Assembly: GCA_963790335.1 (NCBI GenBank)
Contig: CAWBOB010000007.1
Coordinates: 496,001 to 560,000 of the forward strand
Length of the DNA: 64,000 bases
Reading direction: 5' to 3'
Source: JAOUEA01 sp963790335
GTDB lineage: Bacteria; Actinomycetota; UBA4738; HRBIN12
Numbering within the stretch: position 1 is the first letter of the stretch; the number at the start of each line of letters is the position of its first letter. Made by a program: the position numbers and the translations under genes. The notes below the pieces were generated by a model. The model was not told the origin of the DNA. It worked only from the letters and a program-made list of their open reading frames with translations, and ran no database searches. Shown in pieces: positions 55,339-63,290 of this stretch.

Positions 55339-56292
55339 ATGGCTCGGTGGCGCAGATCGACGCCGGAGAACTCGCTCACCATGCTGTATCCGCGCGGGTT
55401 CTGGAAGTGGGCCGCGACACCCGGGGTGCTCTGGCTGGTCCTGCTGTTCGTGGTGCCGTTCTACGCCATCGTCTCGATGGCCGGCGGCACGCTGAACCCG
55501 CAGACGGGCCTCGCGGTGCCACAGTGGAACCCTTCCTACTGGGATCGCGCGTCGTTCGGCTACGTCTTCGAGCAGCTGCTGTCGCCCGAGGGCGTCTACC
55601 GCGTCGTGTTCCTGCGAACGCTGCGCTACGTCTTCACCGCGGTCGTGCTCTGTGTGGTGATCGGCTACCCGGTCGCCTACCACGTGTCGCGCCTGCGTGG
55701 GCGCACGAGGGGCATCGTGCTCGGGCTGCTGGTGCTGCCGTTCTGGATCAGCTACCTGATGCGCATGCTCGCGTGGGTGGGGCTGCTCAACGAGGAGGGT
55801 CTCGTCAACCGTGTGCTCACCGGCATCGGCGTGCTGCAGGACCCCTATCCCTGGCTCGAAGGCAAGGCCGTCACGGTGATCCTCGGCCTCGCCTACGGAT
55901 ACGTGCCCTTCCTGATCCTGCCGCTGTTCGCCGCGCTCGACCGGCTGCAGACCAGCTACCTCGAGGCCGCCTGGGATCTCGGCGCGAGCTCGTTCAGCAC
56001 CTTCCGGCGGGTCACCCTTCCGCTGTCGAAGAACGGCATCCTCGCCGGGGTCGCGATCATCATGCTGCCGATGTTCGGCGACTTCTACACCGCTTACCTG
56101 CTCTCGAACGGCCGATCGAGCACGGCGATGATCGGCAACTCGATCCAGTCGCTGCTGCTGGAGACGACCTTCGGATACGCGCAGGCCCGCGGCGCGGCTC
56201 TCGTCACCGTGCTCGCGCTGTTCGTCTCGGTGCTCACGCTCTACTACATCGTCTCGACGGCTCGATCGACGCGAGAGGCGGCTCGGGCGTGA
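55339..56292 (+). CDS. potB: Spermidine/putrescine ABC transporter permease PotB-like
   Basis: A 317-residue permease with about six helices. It starts with a cytoplasmic tail and GVLWLVLLFVVPFYAIVSMA; the ATPase-coupling EAA loop is YLEAAWDLGASSFSTFRRVT with LPLSKNGILAG. The extended periplasmic region before helix 2 is typical of PotB. It works with the convergently unlinked PotD (divergent gene) and the PotC-like gene 13 bases downstream. No ATPase gene is adjacent. Confidence 0.9.
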   Translation: MARWRRSTPENSLTMLYPRGFWKWAATPGVLWLVLLFVVPFYAIVSMAGGTLNPQTGLAVPQWNPSYWDRASFGYVFEQLLSPEGVYRVVFLRTLRYVFTAVVLCVVIGYPVAYHVSRLRGRTRGIVLGLLVLPFWISYLMRMLAWVGLLNEEGLVNRVLTGIGVLQDPYPWLEGKAVTVILGLAYGYVPFLILPLFAALDRLQTSYLEAAWDLGASSFSTFRRVTLPLSKNGILAGVAIIMLPMFGDFYTAYLLSNGRSSTAMIGNSIQSLLLETTFGYAQARGAALVTVLALFVSVLTLYYIVSTARSTREAARA

Positions 56293-56305
56293 CGGTGATG
56301 CTTCG

Positions 56306-57184
56306 GTGAGCGTCGTCGGCAACCTGCTCGCGAACCCGTGGCGCAAGCATCGGTTCCTCGCCCTCTATACGTGGGTCTACCTCGCGTGGGCGATCGTTCC
56401 CGTCGTGATCGCGATCGGATTCTCGTTCAATGCAGGGCGATCCCGGAGCGTCTGGCAGGGCTTCTCCCTGGAATGGTGGATCCACAACCCCGACCTCTCG
56501 GTGCTGCACGACCCGACGCTCACCTCGGCGATCCGCCAGAGCCTCGTGCTCGCGGTCGCGACCATGGGCATCGCCACCCCGATCGGTGTCGCGCTCGCGC
56601 TCGGGCTCGCGCGATGGCGGGGACGGGGATCGGGCTCGGCTAACTTCCTCATGCTGCTGCCGCTCGTCACGCCCGAGATCGTGCTCGCGACCGGCATCTT
56701 CTTCACCCTCGTCTACCTGTATCCGTTCCCTGACCCGGGCACCGTGGGACAGATCTTCGGTCACGTGACGTGGTCGATCCCCTACGTCGTCGTGGTGCTT
56801 CGCGGGCGCATCTTCAGCGTCGGCGCCGATCTCGAGGAAGCGGCCATGGACCTCGGGGCGACGCCGATCGACGCCCTGCGCCGCGTGCTGCTGCCCGCGC
56901 TCACGCCCGCGGTCTTCGCGGCCTTCACGATCGTGTTCGCGCTGTCGATCGACGACTTCGTCACGAGCCAGTTCCTCTCGACCGACCTCAAGACACAGAC
57001 CGTGCCGATGCTGATCTACAGCTCGGGACGCACGGCCCCGAACCCCGCGCTGAACGCGACCGCCACGCTCATGCTCGTGATCTCACTCGCCGCGATCGGC
57101 GTCGGCCTCGGCGGCATGCGCGTGCTCTCGAAGCGCCAGGGCGTGCAGGCCGAGAGCTCCGACGTGGCGAACATCCGCCTGTAG
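56306..57184 (+). CDS. potC: Spermidine/putrescine ABC transporter permease PotC-like
   Basis: A 292-residue permease, starting at GTG 56306. TWVYLAWAIVPVVIAIGFSF is the first helix, and LEEAAMDLGATPIDALRRVL is the EAA loop that contacts the ATPase. SIDDFVTSQFLSTDLKTQTV near the C-terminus is a PotC signature. The potA ATPase is missing from the cluster and must be encoded elsewhere or shared with another transporter. Confidence 0.9.
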   Translation: MSVVGNLLANPWRKHRFLALYTWVYLAWAIVPVVIAIGFSFNAGRSRSVWQGFSLEWWIHNPDLSVLHDPTLTSAIRQSLVLAVATMGIATPIGVALALGLARWRGRGSGSANFLMLLPLVTPEIVLATGIFFTLVYLYPFPDPGTVGQIFGHVTWSIPYVVVVLRGRIFSVGADLEEAAMDLGATPIDALRRVLLPALTPAVFAAFTIVFALSIDDFVTSQFLSTDLKTQTVPMLIYSSGRTAPNPALNATATLMLVISLAAIGVGLGGMRVLSKRQGVQAESSDVANIRL

Positions 57185-57187
57185 GTT
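57182..57187 (+). promoter_or_regulatory. -10 box of leaderless ppk2 transcript, overlapping the potC stop
   Basis: TAGGTT includes the TAG stop of potC and ends six bases before GTG 57194, with no Shine-Dalgarno between. Confidence 0.4.
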
Positions 57188-57193
57188 GGCCCG

Positions 57194-58024
57194 GTGTGTG
57201 CGTCGAACATCGCGGACGTGCTGCGGGTCGATCCGTCGGGCTCGGGCCTGGCCGGCATCGAGCCCCGCTCGACTCCTGGCGTCGCGAACCGGGAGGCCGC
57301 CGAGGTCGCGATGCCCGAGCTCGCGGACCGTCTCGACGAGCTGCAGGAGCGCCTGTGGGTCGAAGCAGAGCGGTCGCTGCTCGTCGTGCTGCAAGGCATG
57401 GATACGAGCGGCAAGGGGGGCACGATCCGCCACGTCTTCTCGGCGATGCACCCCGCCGGCGTCGAGGTGGCCTCGTTCAAGCGACCGACCGACGAGGAGC
57501 TCGCGCACCACTTCCTCTGGCGCATCGAGCGGCGCCTGCCCGTGCCCGGCGAGGTGGTGGTGTTCGACCGTTCGCACTACGAGGACGTGCTCATCGCGCG
57601 CGTGCGCTCGCTCGTGCCCGAGCAGATCTGGCGGGCGCGGTACGCCGAGATCGTTGAGTTCGAACGCCGCGTGGCGGCTGCCGGCACGACGATCGTGAAG
57701 TGCATGCTGCACATCTCCTACGACGAGCAGCGCGAGCGACTGCTCGCCCGTCTCGACGACCCGTCGAAGCGCTGGAAGTTCAACGAGGGCGACCTCGAGG
57801 AGCGCGCCCGCTGGAGTGACTACATGGCCGCGTACGCCGACGCGATCCGGGAATGCTCGACCGACGACGCTCCCTGGTACGTGATCCCCGCCGACCGCAA
57901 GTGGTACCGGAACTGGGCGATCTCGTCGCTGCTGGTGGCGACGCTCGAACGCATGGATCCGCGACTGCCGGTGCCCGATCTCGATATGGACGCGCTCAAG
58001 GCGCGCCTCGAACCGCCCGGCTGA
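57194..58024 (+). CDS. Polyphosphate kinase 2 family protein
   Basis: A 276-residue PPK2-type kinase which moves phosphate between polyphosphate and nucleotides. Walker A is VVLQGMDTSGKGGTIRHVF, the lid follows with FKRPTDEELAHHFLWRIERR, and Walker B is VVVFDRSHYEDVLIARV. Length fits the short one-domain class that phosphorylates NDPs or NMPs with polyphosphate. GTG 57194 is the likely start of a leaderless message. It is followed by the thioredoxin lipoprotein gene 50 bases on. Confidence 0.92.
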   Translation: MCASNIADVLRVDPSGSGLAGIEPRSTPGVANREAAEVAMPELADRLDELQERLWVEAERSLLVVLQGMDTSGKGGTIRHVFSAMHPAGVEVASFKRPTDEELAHHFLWRIERRLPVPGEVVVFDRSHYEDVLIARVRSLVPEQIWRARYAEIVEFERRVAAAGTTIVKCMLHISYDEQRERLLARLDDPSKRWKFNEGDLEERARWSDYMAAYADAIRECSTDDAPWYVIPADRKWYRNWAISSLLVATLERMDPRLPVPDLDMDALKARLEPPG

Positions 58025-58062
58025 TGCTCGTCGGCGCTCCGCCCGTTCCGCATCTGCACCCG

Positions 58063-58068
58063 TAGCAT
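58063..58068 (+). promoter_or_regulatory. -10 box of leaderless thioredoxin-lipoprotein transcript
   Basis: TAGCAT ends six bases before ATG 58075. The spacing matches the other leaderless starts in this window and supports that ATG. Confidence 0.45.
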
Positions 58069-58074
58069 GGGGTG

Positions 58075-58753
58075 ATGCCCGAGCGACCTCGCCGACGCGT
58101 GGCGCCCTGACCACCTCGAACGCGTTGGCGCCCTGACCACCCTCGCGATCGTCGCTGCCGCGTGCTCCGGTGGTGCGGACCCTGTCGGTGTCTCGCCGGT
58201 CAGCGATCCGCCGACGGTGACCGCGAGTGGCGTGCCGTCGGGCGATGGATCCGCTGTTTCGGGACCGACGCCCGACGTGCTGCGGTTCTCCGCTCCCCGG
58301 CTCGACGGCGGCACCGTGCGAGGTGAGGACTACTCGGGCAGCGACGTCGCCTTCTGGTTCTGGGCTCCGTGGTGAACGACGTGCCAGGGGGCGGCCCCTG
58401 ACGTCGCGCAGGTTGCGCGAGCCTACGGCAGCGACGTCGAGTTCATCGGCGTGCCCGGCAACGACTCCACCGAGAACATGCGGGCGTTCGTCGACGAGTA
58501 CGGCCTGCGGTTCCAACAGGCGGTGACCGAGGACGGCTCGCTGTGGGCGCGGTTCGGCGTTGCCTACCAGCCGGCCTGGGTCTTCGTCGACGACTCGGGT
58601 GAGACCACGGTCGTGCCCTACGAGCTCGGCAGGGACGACCTCGAGGCGACGCTCGACGAGCTCATCGAGCAGTTGACGCGCCGGCCGATCGCCCGCGTCA
58701 TCGGCCGGTCGCGCGCCACGCATCGAGGAGCGCTCGCTCTCGCTCGGCGCTGA
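58075..58753 (+). CDS. Probable selenocysteine-containing thioredoxin-fold lipoprotein (MPT53/DsbE/TlpA-like)
   Basis: A thiol-disulfide oxidoreductase of about 217 residues, probably exported and lipid-anchored. Before the active site the frame reads VAFWFWAPW, then in-frame TGA at 58373-58375, then TTCQGAAPDVAQVARAYGSD; mycobacterial MPT53 has FWAPWCPTC here, so TGA stands exactly at the nucleophilic cysteine, giving UxxC. The same frame is open on both sides, with cis-proline YQPAWVFVDDSG downstream. A 12-bp hairpin starts one base after the TGA. A lipoprotein signal (MPERPRRRVGALTTLAIV, then AAAC) is recovered only if a 25-base imperfect tandem duplication near 58100-58124 is removed. Cys-to-stop mutation is the alternative. 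It overlaps the convergent epimerase by 56 bases. Confidence 0.7.
58377..58406 (+). promoter_or_regulatory. SECIS-like hairpin directly after the in-frame TGA
   Basis: CGACGT (58377-58382) pairs with ACGTCG (58401-58406), and CAGGGG (58385-58390) with CCCCTG (58395-58400); a GC bulge sits on the 5' side and the tetraloop is GCGG. The apical loop begins 16 bases after the TGA, and its first base is G, both close to what is known for bacterial SECIS elements read by SelB. Confidence 0.6.
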
Positions 58754-59694
58754 GCCCCGCCTGCATCGGTTCCTGCTCTCGGTCCCGATCCCACGCGAGC
58801 GTGTCGCGCACGGTCTCGGCCGGCGGCCGGCACTCGAGGCCGGCCCCGAACGCGCGGCTCGGGTCGAACGCGTGGAATCCCGGTGCCTCCGGCCACCACA
58901 GCGGGAACGCCTCGTGCGGGTCGTCGCCGGCTTCCTCACCGGCGAAGGCCTCGACGATGAACGCCTCGTCGACCCACACGACGTCGGTCGACGCACCGGC
59001 CGCAGCGGCGGCCTCGCCGATGACCTCTCCCAGGGTCATCGTGGGCGCACGGTCCACGACACCGTAGACGCCGGGCGTCGCGTGCTCGGCCAGCGAGAGC
59101 ACGAACGCCGCGAGGTCACGGGCGTCGACCCACTGCAGCCCGTAGTCGGAGGGCGCGGGGGCGATCATCTCGCCGCCGGCGGCGCCCCGTCGCACCCAGG
59201 AGGTGAACCGGTCGGTCGGATCGTTCGGTCCCACGATGAACCCCGGCCTGATCACGCAGGCGCGGTCACCGAAGACCTGGATCACCTCGCGCTCGCACGC
59301 CACCTTGAGCGGTCCGTAGGTCTCGTCGGTGACGTCCTCGGTGTCGGGGAACGGCGGCTCGAAGATCGGGGAATCCTCGTTCGCGCCCGGCGGCAGATCC
59401 TCGGGGTGCGCCGACAGCGACGAGATGAACCCGTACCAGCCGCTGTCCGCCAGCAACCCGGCCGAAGCCCGCACGGCCCTGCGGCACGTAGCCGCACGTG
59501 TCGACGACCGCGTCGAACCGGCGTCCGGCGAGCGCGTCGACGCCCTGGTCGCGATCGCCGATGACGTGCTCGGCCTCGGGCATGAGATCGGTCGGCGTGC
59601 GGTGGAACAGGGTGACCTCATGTCCTCGCTCGAGCGCGAGCTCCGACAGGGCCCGGCCCGAGAACCGGGCCCCGCCGATGACCAGCAGCCTCAC
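58698..59694 (-). CDS. NAD-dependent epimerase/dehydratase-like protein, frameshifted
   Basis: About 331 residues after correction. The Rossmann start is RLLVIGGARFSGRALSELAL (GTG 59694), followed by FHRTPTDLMPEAEHVIGDRD. The short-chain YxxxK motif is read as TYGPLKVACEREV, and FISSLSAH gives the serine. These resemble the isoflavone-reductase/UDP-sugar epimerase subgroup. An extra G in GGG near 59480 breaks the frame between CGYVPQ and AVRASAGLLADSG. The substrate is unknown. Confidence 0.78.
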
Positions 59695-59725
59695 GGACGG
59701 CCCCGTGCCGCTCGCGGCCGCGCGA

Positions 59726-60748
59726 TCACGCTGCCGATGACTCCAGCTCGGCCCGGTACTCACCACTCGTGGCGAGCCCGTTCATGCGCGCCCGGTGCGT
59801 GAGGGCATCCTGTGCAGCCTTGACGTTGGCATCGTCTCCGCGCCATGCGGCGAGCGACGGCGCCTGCAGGGCCCGGCCGTAGGAGAAGCTCAGCCGCCAC
59901 GCAAGGCCGCTTCCGCCGATGCGGTTCATCTCGTTGAGCCGGCTCGTGGCGTGCTCGTCGCTCATGCCGCCCGACAGGAACACGACGCCTGGGACCTCGG
60001 CAGGAACGTTCGCCGTGAGGCATCGGATCGTGGCTTCGGCGACCGTGGCGTCGTCGTCCTGCGTGGCGGACCCCGTGCCCGGCACGATCATGTTGACCTT
60101 GAGCAGCGAGCCGGGCAGATCGACCCTGGCCTCAGCCATCGAGCGGTACAGGGAGTCGAGCGTGCGCCCGGTCGCGTCCTCGCACGCGGCGATGTCGTGG
60201 TCGCCGTCCATGAGGATCTCGGGCTCCACGATCGGCACGACCTCGGCTTCCTGGCACAGGGCGGCATACCGAGCCATCGCGTGGGCGTTGGCATCGATCG
60301 CTGCATCGGTGGGGAGCCCATCGCCGATCATGATCGTGGCGCGCCACTTGGCGAATCGGGCACCGAGCCCCACGTACTCAGCGAGTCGCTCCCGCAATCC
60401 GTCGAGCCCTTCGGTGACGGTCTCGCCGGGGAAGAACGCGAGCGGCTTCGCGCCGGCGTCGACCTTGATGCCGGGGATCACGCCCGCTTCCTGCAGGACC
60501 TGCACGAAGGTGCGGCCGTCGTCGGCCGACTGACGGATCGTCTCGTCGAACAGGATCGCGCCGCTGATGTGGTCGCCGACCCCGGGGGTCGTGAACAGCA
60601 GCTGGCGGTACCGGCGTCTGGCGTCCTCGGTCGAGTCGACCCCGATCGTGTCGAAGCGCTTCGCGATGGTGCCGCTGGACTCGTCGGCCGCGAGGATGCC
60701 CTTGCCGGGCGCCACGAGCGCCAGCGCCGTGTCGTGCGTCGATGTCAT
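59726..60748 (-). CDS. Fructose-bisphosphate aldolase class I
   Basis: A 340-residue class I aldolase of the eukaryotic type, which uses a lysine Schiff base rather than zinc. LVAPGKGILAADESSGTIAK is the classic N-terminal motif, FAKWRATIMIGDG contains the conserved K-W-R, and LLKVNMIVPG the catalytic lysine; VVFLSGGMSDEHATSRLNEM binds phosphate. It serves glycolysis or gluconeogenesis, and in C1 metabolism would process triose phosphates. The frame is intact. Confidence 0.95.
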   Translation of the reverse strand: MTSTHDTALALVAPGKGILAADESSGTIAKRFDTIGVDSTEDARRRYRQLLFTTPGVGDHISGAILFDETIRQSADDGRTFVQVLQEAGVIPGIKVDAGAKPLAFFPGETVTEGLDGLRERLAEYVGLGARFAKWRATIMIGDGLPTDAAIDANAHAMARYAALCQEAEVVPIVEPEILMDGDHDIAACEDATGRTLDSLYRSMAEARVDLPGSLLKVNMIVPGTGSATQDDDATVAEATIRCLTANVPAEVPGVVFLSGGMSDEHATSRLNEMNRIGGSGLAWRLSFSYGRALQAPSLAAWRGDDANVKAAQDALTHRARMNGLATSGEYRAELESSAA

Positions 60749-60838
60749 GTGCCTTCCGGTTCCGGGGGATGGAACCGCTCCCGCCCGCAGCCTATCGCCA
60801 CGGCGGGGCGTCGGCGGCGGCTTTCAAGGGTGCGGTGA

Positions 60839-60862
60839 CGCATACCGATAGGAGGGTATGCG
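60839..60862 (+). promoter_or_regulatory. Hairpin enclosing the ribosome-binding site and start codon of the L,D-transpeptidase
   Basis: CGCATACC (60839-60846) pairs perfectly with GGTATGCG (60855-60862). The 8-base loop GATAGGAG carries most of the Shine-Dalgarno, and the ATG at 60858 lies in the 3' arm. Folding would block initiation; alternatively it is a DNA operator. Confidence 0.5.
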
Positions 60863-61703
60863 CAGCCCCTCTACCCTCCGCGCGTCGTGGGTGGCGACGG
60901 TCGTCGCGAGCGTGCTCGCGCTCGCACCCCCGGTCGCGACCGGCCTCACCGGATCGACGGCGGACCCCACTCCGGTCGCGAGCGGGATCGCGTCGTCGGA
61001 GCGCTCGTTCGGTGACGGAGCAGACGCAACCCCAGCCGAGGCTTCAGGAGCGACGCGGCCCGGGGCGCCGGCTCCGAGCCCACCGAAGCCGGCGCAGCCC
61101 ACGGGCCACCTGCTCGTGCGTGTGCCGCGTGACATGGCCGTGCGCGCGCATCCCAGCGCCGGCGCGTCGGTGGTCGGCACGATGCCGAGTGGCTCGAAGT
61201 ACTACGACGTGCCCGTCACCGCCTGGATCGAGGAGGTCTCCCCCGATGGGCGTTGGGGACGCGTCGAGATCCCCTACGTCTGGCCCCGCCGCCACGGATG
61301 GATCCCGCTGCGGGACCTGGCCCAAAGGACCACCGGCGTGCAGGTGCGCGTGGATCTCTCCGAGCATCGCATCACCGTCGCGAGGTTCGGGCAGGCGGTG
61401 TTCGGCATGCCGGCCGCGACCGGCGCGGCGGTCTCGCCCACACCGCCGGGTGAGTACTTCGTGACCGACCGCATCGCGTTCTCGGGAGGCTCGCTCGGCA
61501 CCTTCGCGTTCGGCATCTCGGGCATCCAGCCGAACCTGCCGCCGGGGTGGAACGGAGGCAACCAGCTGGCGATCCACGGTACGAACGATCCGTCGTCGAT
61601 CGGACGCTCGACGAGCGCCGGTTGCCTGCGCGTGAGCGAGCGCTCGCTCGAGCGGCTGGAGCCGCTGCTCTCGCTGGGCACGCCCGTGCTCGTCGTCCGA
61701 TGA
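60858..61703 (+). CDS. Secreted L,D-transpeptidase (YkuD domain)
   Basis: A 281-residue exported enzyme. The signal SWVATVVASVLALAPPVATG is followed by a Pro/Ala-rich linker, an SH3-like domain (LLVRVPRDMAVRAHPSAGAS, about 90-160) and the YkuD domain with AIHGTNDPSSIGRSTSAGCL, holding the catalytic His and Cys. It would form 3-3 cross-links or attach proteins in peptidoglycan. The start codon lies in a hairpin. It is convergent with the DinB gene, with a stop-codon palindrome between. Confidence 0.92.
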   Translation: MRSPSTLRASWVATVVASVLALAPPVATGLTGSTADPTPVASGIASSERSFGDGADATPAEASGATRPGAPAPSPPKPAQPTGHLLVRVPRDMAVRAHPSAGASVVGTMPSGSKYYDVPVTAWIEEVSPDGRWGRVEIPYVWPRRHGWIPLRDLAQRTTGVQVRVDLSEHRITVARFGQAVFGMPAATGAAVSPTPPGEYFVTDRIAFSGGSLGTFAFGISGIQPNLPPGWNGGNQLAIHGTNDPSSIGRSTSAGCLRVSERSLERLEPLLSLGTPVLVVR

Positions 61704-61740
61704 CCGGACCGTCGGCCGTCGGGTTCCGGCGCGTTCTGTG

Positions 61741-61757
61741 TAGTCTGGCTTGGACTA
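61741..61757. repeat. Stop-codon palindrome, copy 2 (TAGTCT-N5-GGACTA)
   Basis: TAGTCTGGCTTGGACTA has the same stem as the element at 41413-41429 and again lies between convergent genes, with the TAG stop of the minus-strand gene inside it. Confidence 0.45.
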
Positions 61758-62312
61758 GTCGCGGGCGCGCTCGGCGACGAACGCCCTGAGCTGCGGAAGG
61801 TGCGCCTCGGCGTGCCGGAACGGCCCGCCCGGGCCGCCCAACAGGTTCCCGAGACGCACACCCGCGGCCGTGCGGCCGCGTGGAGTGCCCGGACGCTTCC
61901 ACCGTGCGTCGCCGAGTGCGTCGAGCCTCGCGACCAGCCGCTCGTGCGTGGCCTCGGCTCGACGCCGCTGATCGGACGCGCGCCGTGACGATTTGGCGTT
62001 CACGGCGTCGCCGTTGAGCGCCGATGTGCTGGTGGACCAGATCACCGCGTCGATGGCGGGGCCGTGACCGGCTTCCCAAGCATCGAGGGCTTCCAGCGCG
62101 TACTCCTGCCAACTCTCCAGGTGGCCGAGCAGATCCTTGGGCGACCACTCGCCGCCTCCGAGCCCGCGCGTCGTGCGCGCCCGGGGAGGAAGCCGGTCGT
62201 ACAACGAGAACACCTCGGCCATGCCTTCGCGGAGGATGCGGATCGCGCGGCGTCTCGTCGGCACGGCGTGCCCGCGGCCGGACCCGCCGTTCGAGGTCTG
62301 ATCGGTGGCCAT
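61755..62312 (-). CDS. DinB-like / mycothiol-dependent isomerase-fold protein
   Basis: A 185-residue four-helix protein. GGGEWSPKDLLGHLESWQEY carries a histidine in the first helix, the motif that holds the first metal ligand of DinB/MDMPI folds, and FRHAEAHLPQLRAFV gives a histidine near the C-terminus. These families include thiol-dependent transferases using bacillithiol or mycothiol. Its exact reaction is unknown. It lies 12 bases after the SIS gene in the same direction. Confidence 0.7.
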   Translation of the reverse strand: MATDQTSNGGSGRGHAVPTRRRAIRILREGMAEVFSLYDRLPPRARTTRGLGGGEWSPKDLLGHLESWQEYALEALDAWEAGHGPAIDAVIWSTSTSALNGDAVNAKSSRRASDQRRRAEATHERLVARLDALGDARWKRPGTPRGRTAAGVRLGNLLGGPGGPFRHAEAHLPQLRAFVAERARD

Positions 62313-62324
62313 GTCACGTCGAGC

Positions 62325-63290
62325 CTAGAGGCCGTCGTCAGAGGCGGCGAGCCACCAGCGTGCGGCGAGCAGCTCGACCACGAGCGTCTCGCAGAGCAGC
62401 GCCACCAACGGGTCGTCGTCGTGGCGGTACCGCACCGTGAGCGCGGCGCCCTCGACGTCGCCGCCGACCGCGACCACCGTCGCCCGACGCTCGAGCATCC
62501 ACTCCATGATCGCCGTGTCGAAGCGCGAGCCCGCGAAGAGCACCGCCCGATAGTCGAGCGGCTTCGTGAGGTAGACATCGACGTGCAGCCAGTCGCCCGA
62601 CTCGCACGCGTCGGCCACGCGACGCGGGCCCTCCCGCAGCATGAGCGCCGCCTGCTCCGCCGAGGCGAAACGCTCGGCGGGCGCGATCGTGAACACCGGA
62701 CCCTCGCCGAGGGCCTGCGCCACCGCGGGCAGCCAGCGGTCGCGGCGCGCCAGCAGGTCATCGCTCGCATCGGCCGCGCGGCGTACGGCGAGCGGCACCT
62801 CCGATGCGGCGTCGCCGGAGATCGCTGTCTCGAGCGCCAGGAGCAGCGCAAGGGTGTGGTGGAACGAACGGCAGGCGACGCCACCTTCCTCGTCGGCGGC
62901 GAGCATCGAGACCACCGAGTCGGCAGCTCGCTCGATGGCCGAGCCGGACCGGTTCGTGAGGGCGACGGTCGAGCTCACACCTCGGTGGCGCGCGAGCGCC
63001 TCGATCGTCTCTGGCGTCTCGCCGCTCGCCGAGACGCCCACTGCGAGCAAGCCGGCAGCCGGAGGTGTGCCGGCGGTCAGCGAGGCGAGCTCCGCGACCG
63101 CGTCGACGCCACGGGCGCGCATCCTCGTCGCGACGGCGCCCGCGGCGTACCGAGACGAGCCCATGCCGATCATCACGACGCTCATCGCGGCGGCGTTCGG
63201 CCAGGGCTCGCGCTCGTCGAGCGAGTCGGCGAGGGCACGCAACGTTTCCGGCGTGCGCTCCAGGTCGCGAACGAACGCAGCGGGGTCCAT
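62325..63290 (-). CDS. SIS-domain sugar isomerase-like protein
   Basis: A 321-residue protein with two SIS domains, as in glucosamine-6-phosphate synthase isomerase parts. VVMIGMGSSRYAAGAVATRM and GVSASGETPETIEALARHRG hold the sugar-phosphate serine loop, and FAGSRFDTAIMEWMLERRA is in the second domain. There is no glutaminase domain. It overlaps the upstream kinase-like gene by one base (TGATG), implying that both act on the same sugar. Confidence 0.82.
   Translation of the reverse strand: MDPAAFVRDLERTPETLRALADSLDEREPWPNAAAMSVVMIGMGSSRYAAGAVATRMRARGVDAVAELASLTAGTPPAAGLLAVGVSASGETPETIEALARHRGVSSTVALTNRSGSAIERAADSVVSMLAADEEGGVACRSFHHTLALLLALETAISGDAASEVPLAVRRAADASDDLLARRDRWLPAVAQALGEGPVFTIAPAERFASAEQAALMLREGPRRVADACESGDWLHVDVYLTKPLDYRAVLFAGSRFDTAIMEWMLERRATVVAVGGDVEGAALTVRYRHDDDPLVALLCETLVVELLAARWWLAASDDGL

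Noticed and set aside
58227..58526. Separate small gene overlapping the selenoprotein candidate
   Set aside because: It uses another frame, has no recognisable motif, and the thioredoxin fold is encoded in the frame through the TGA.
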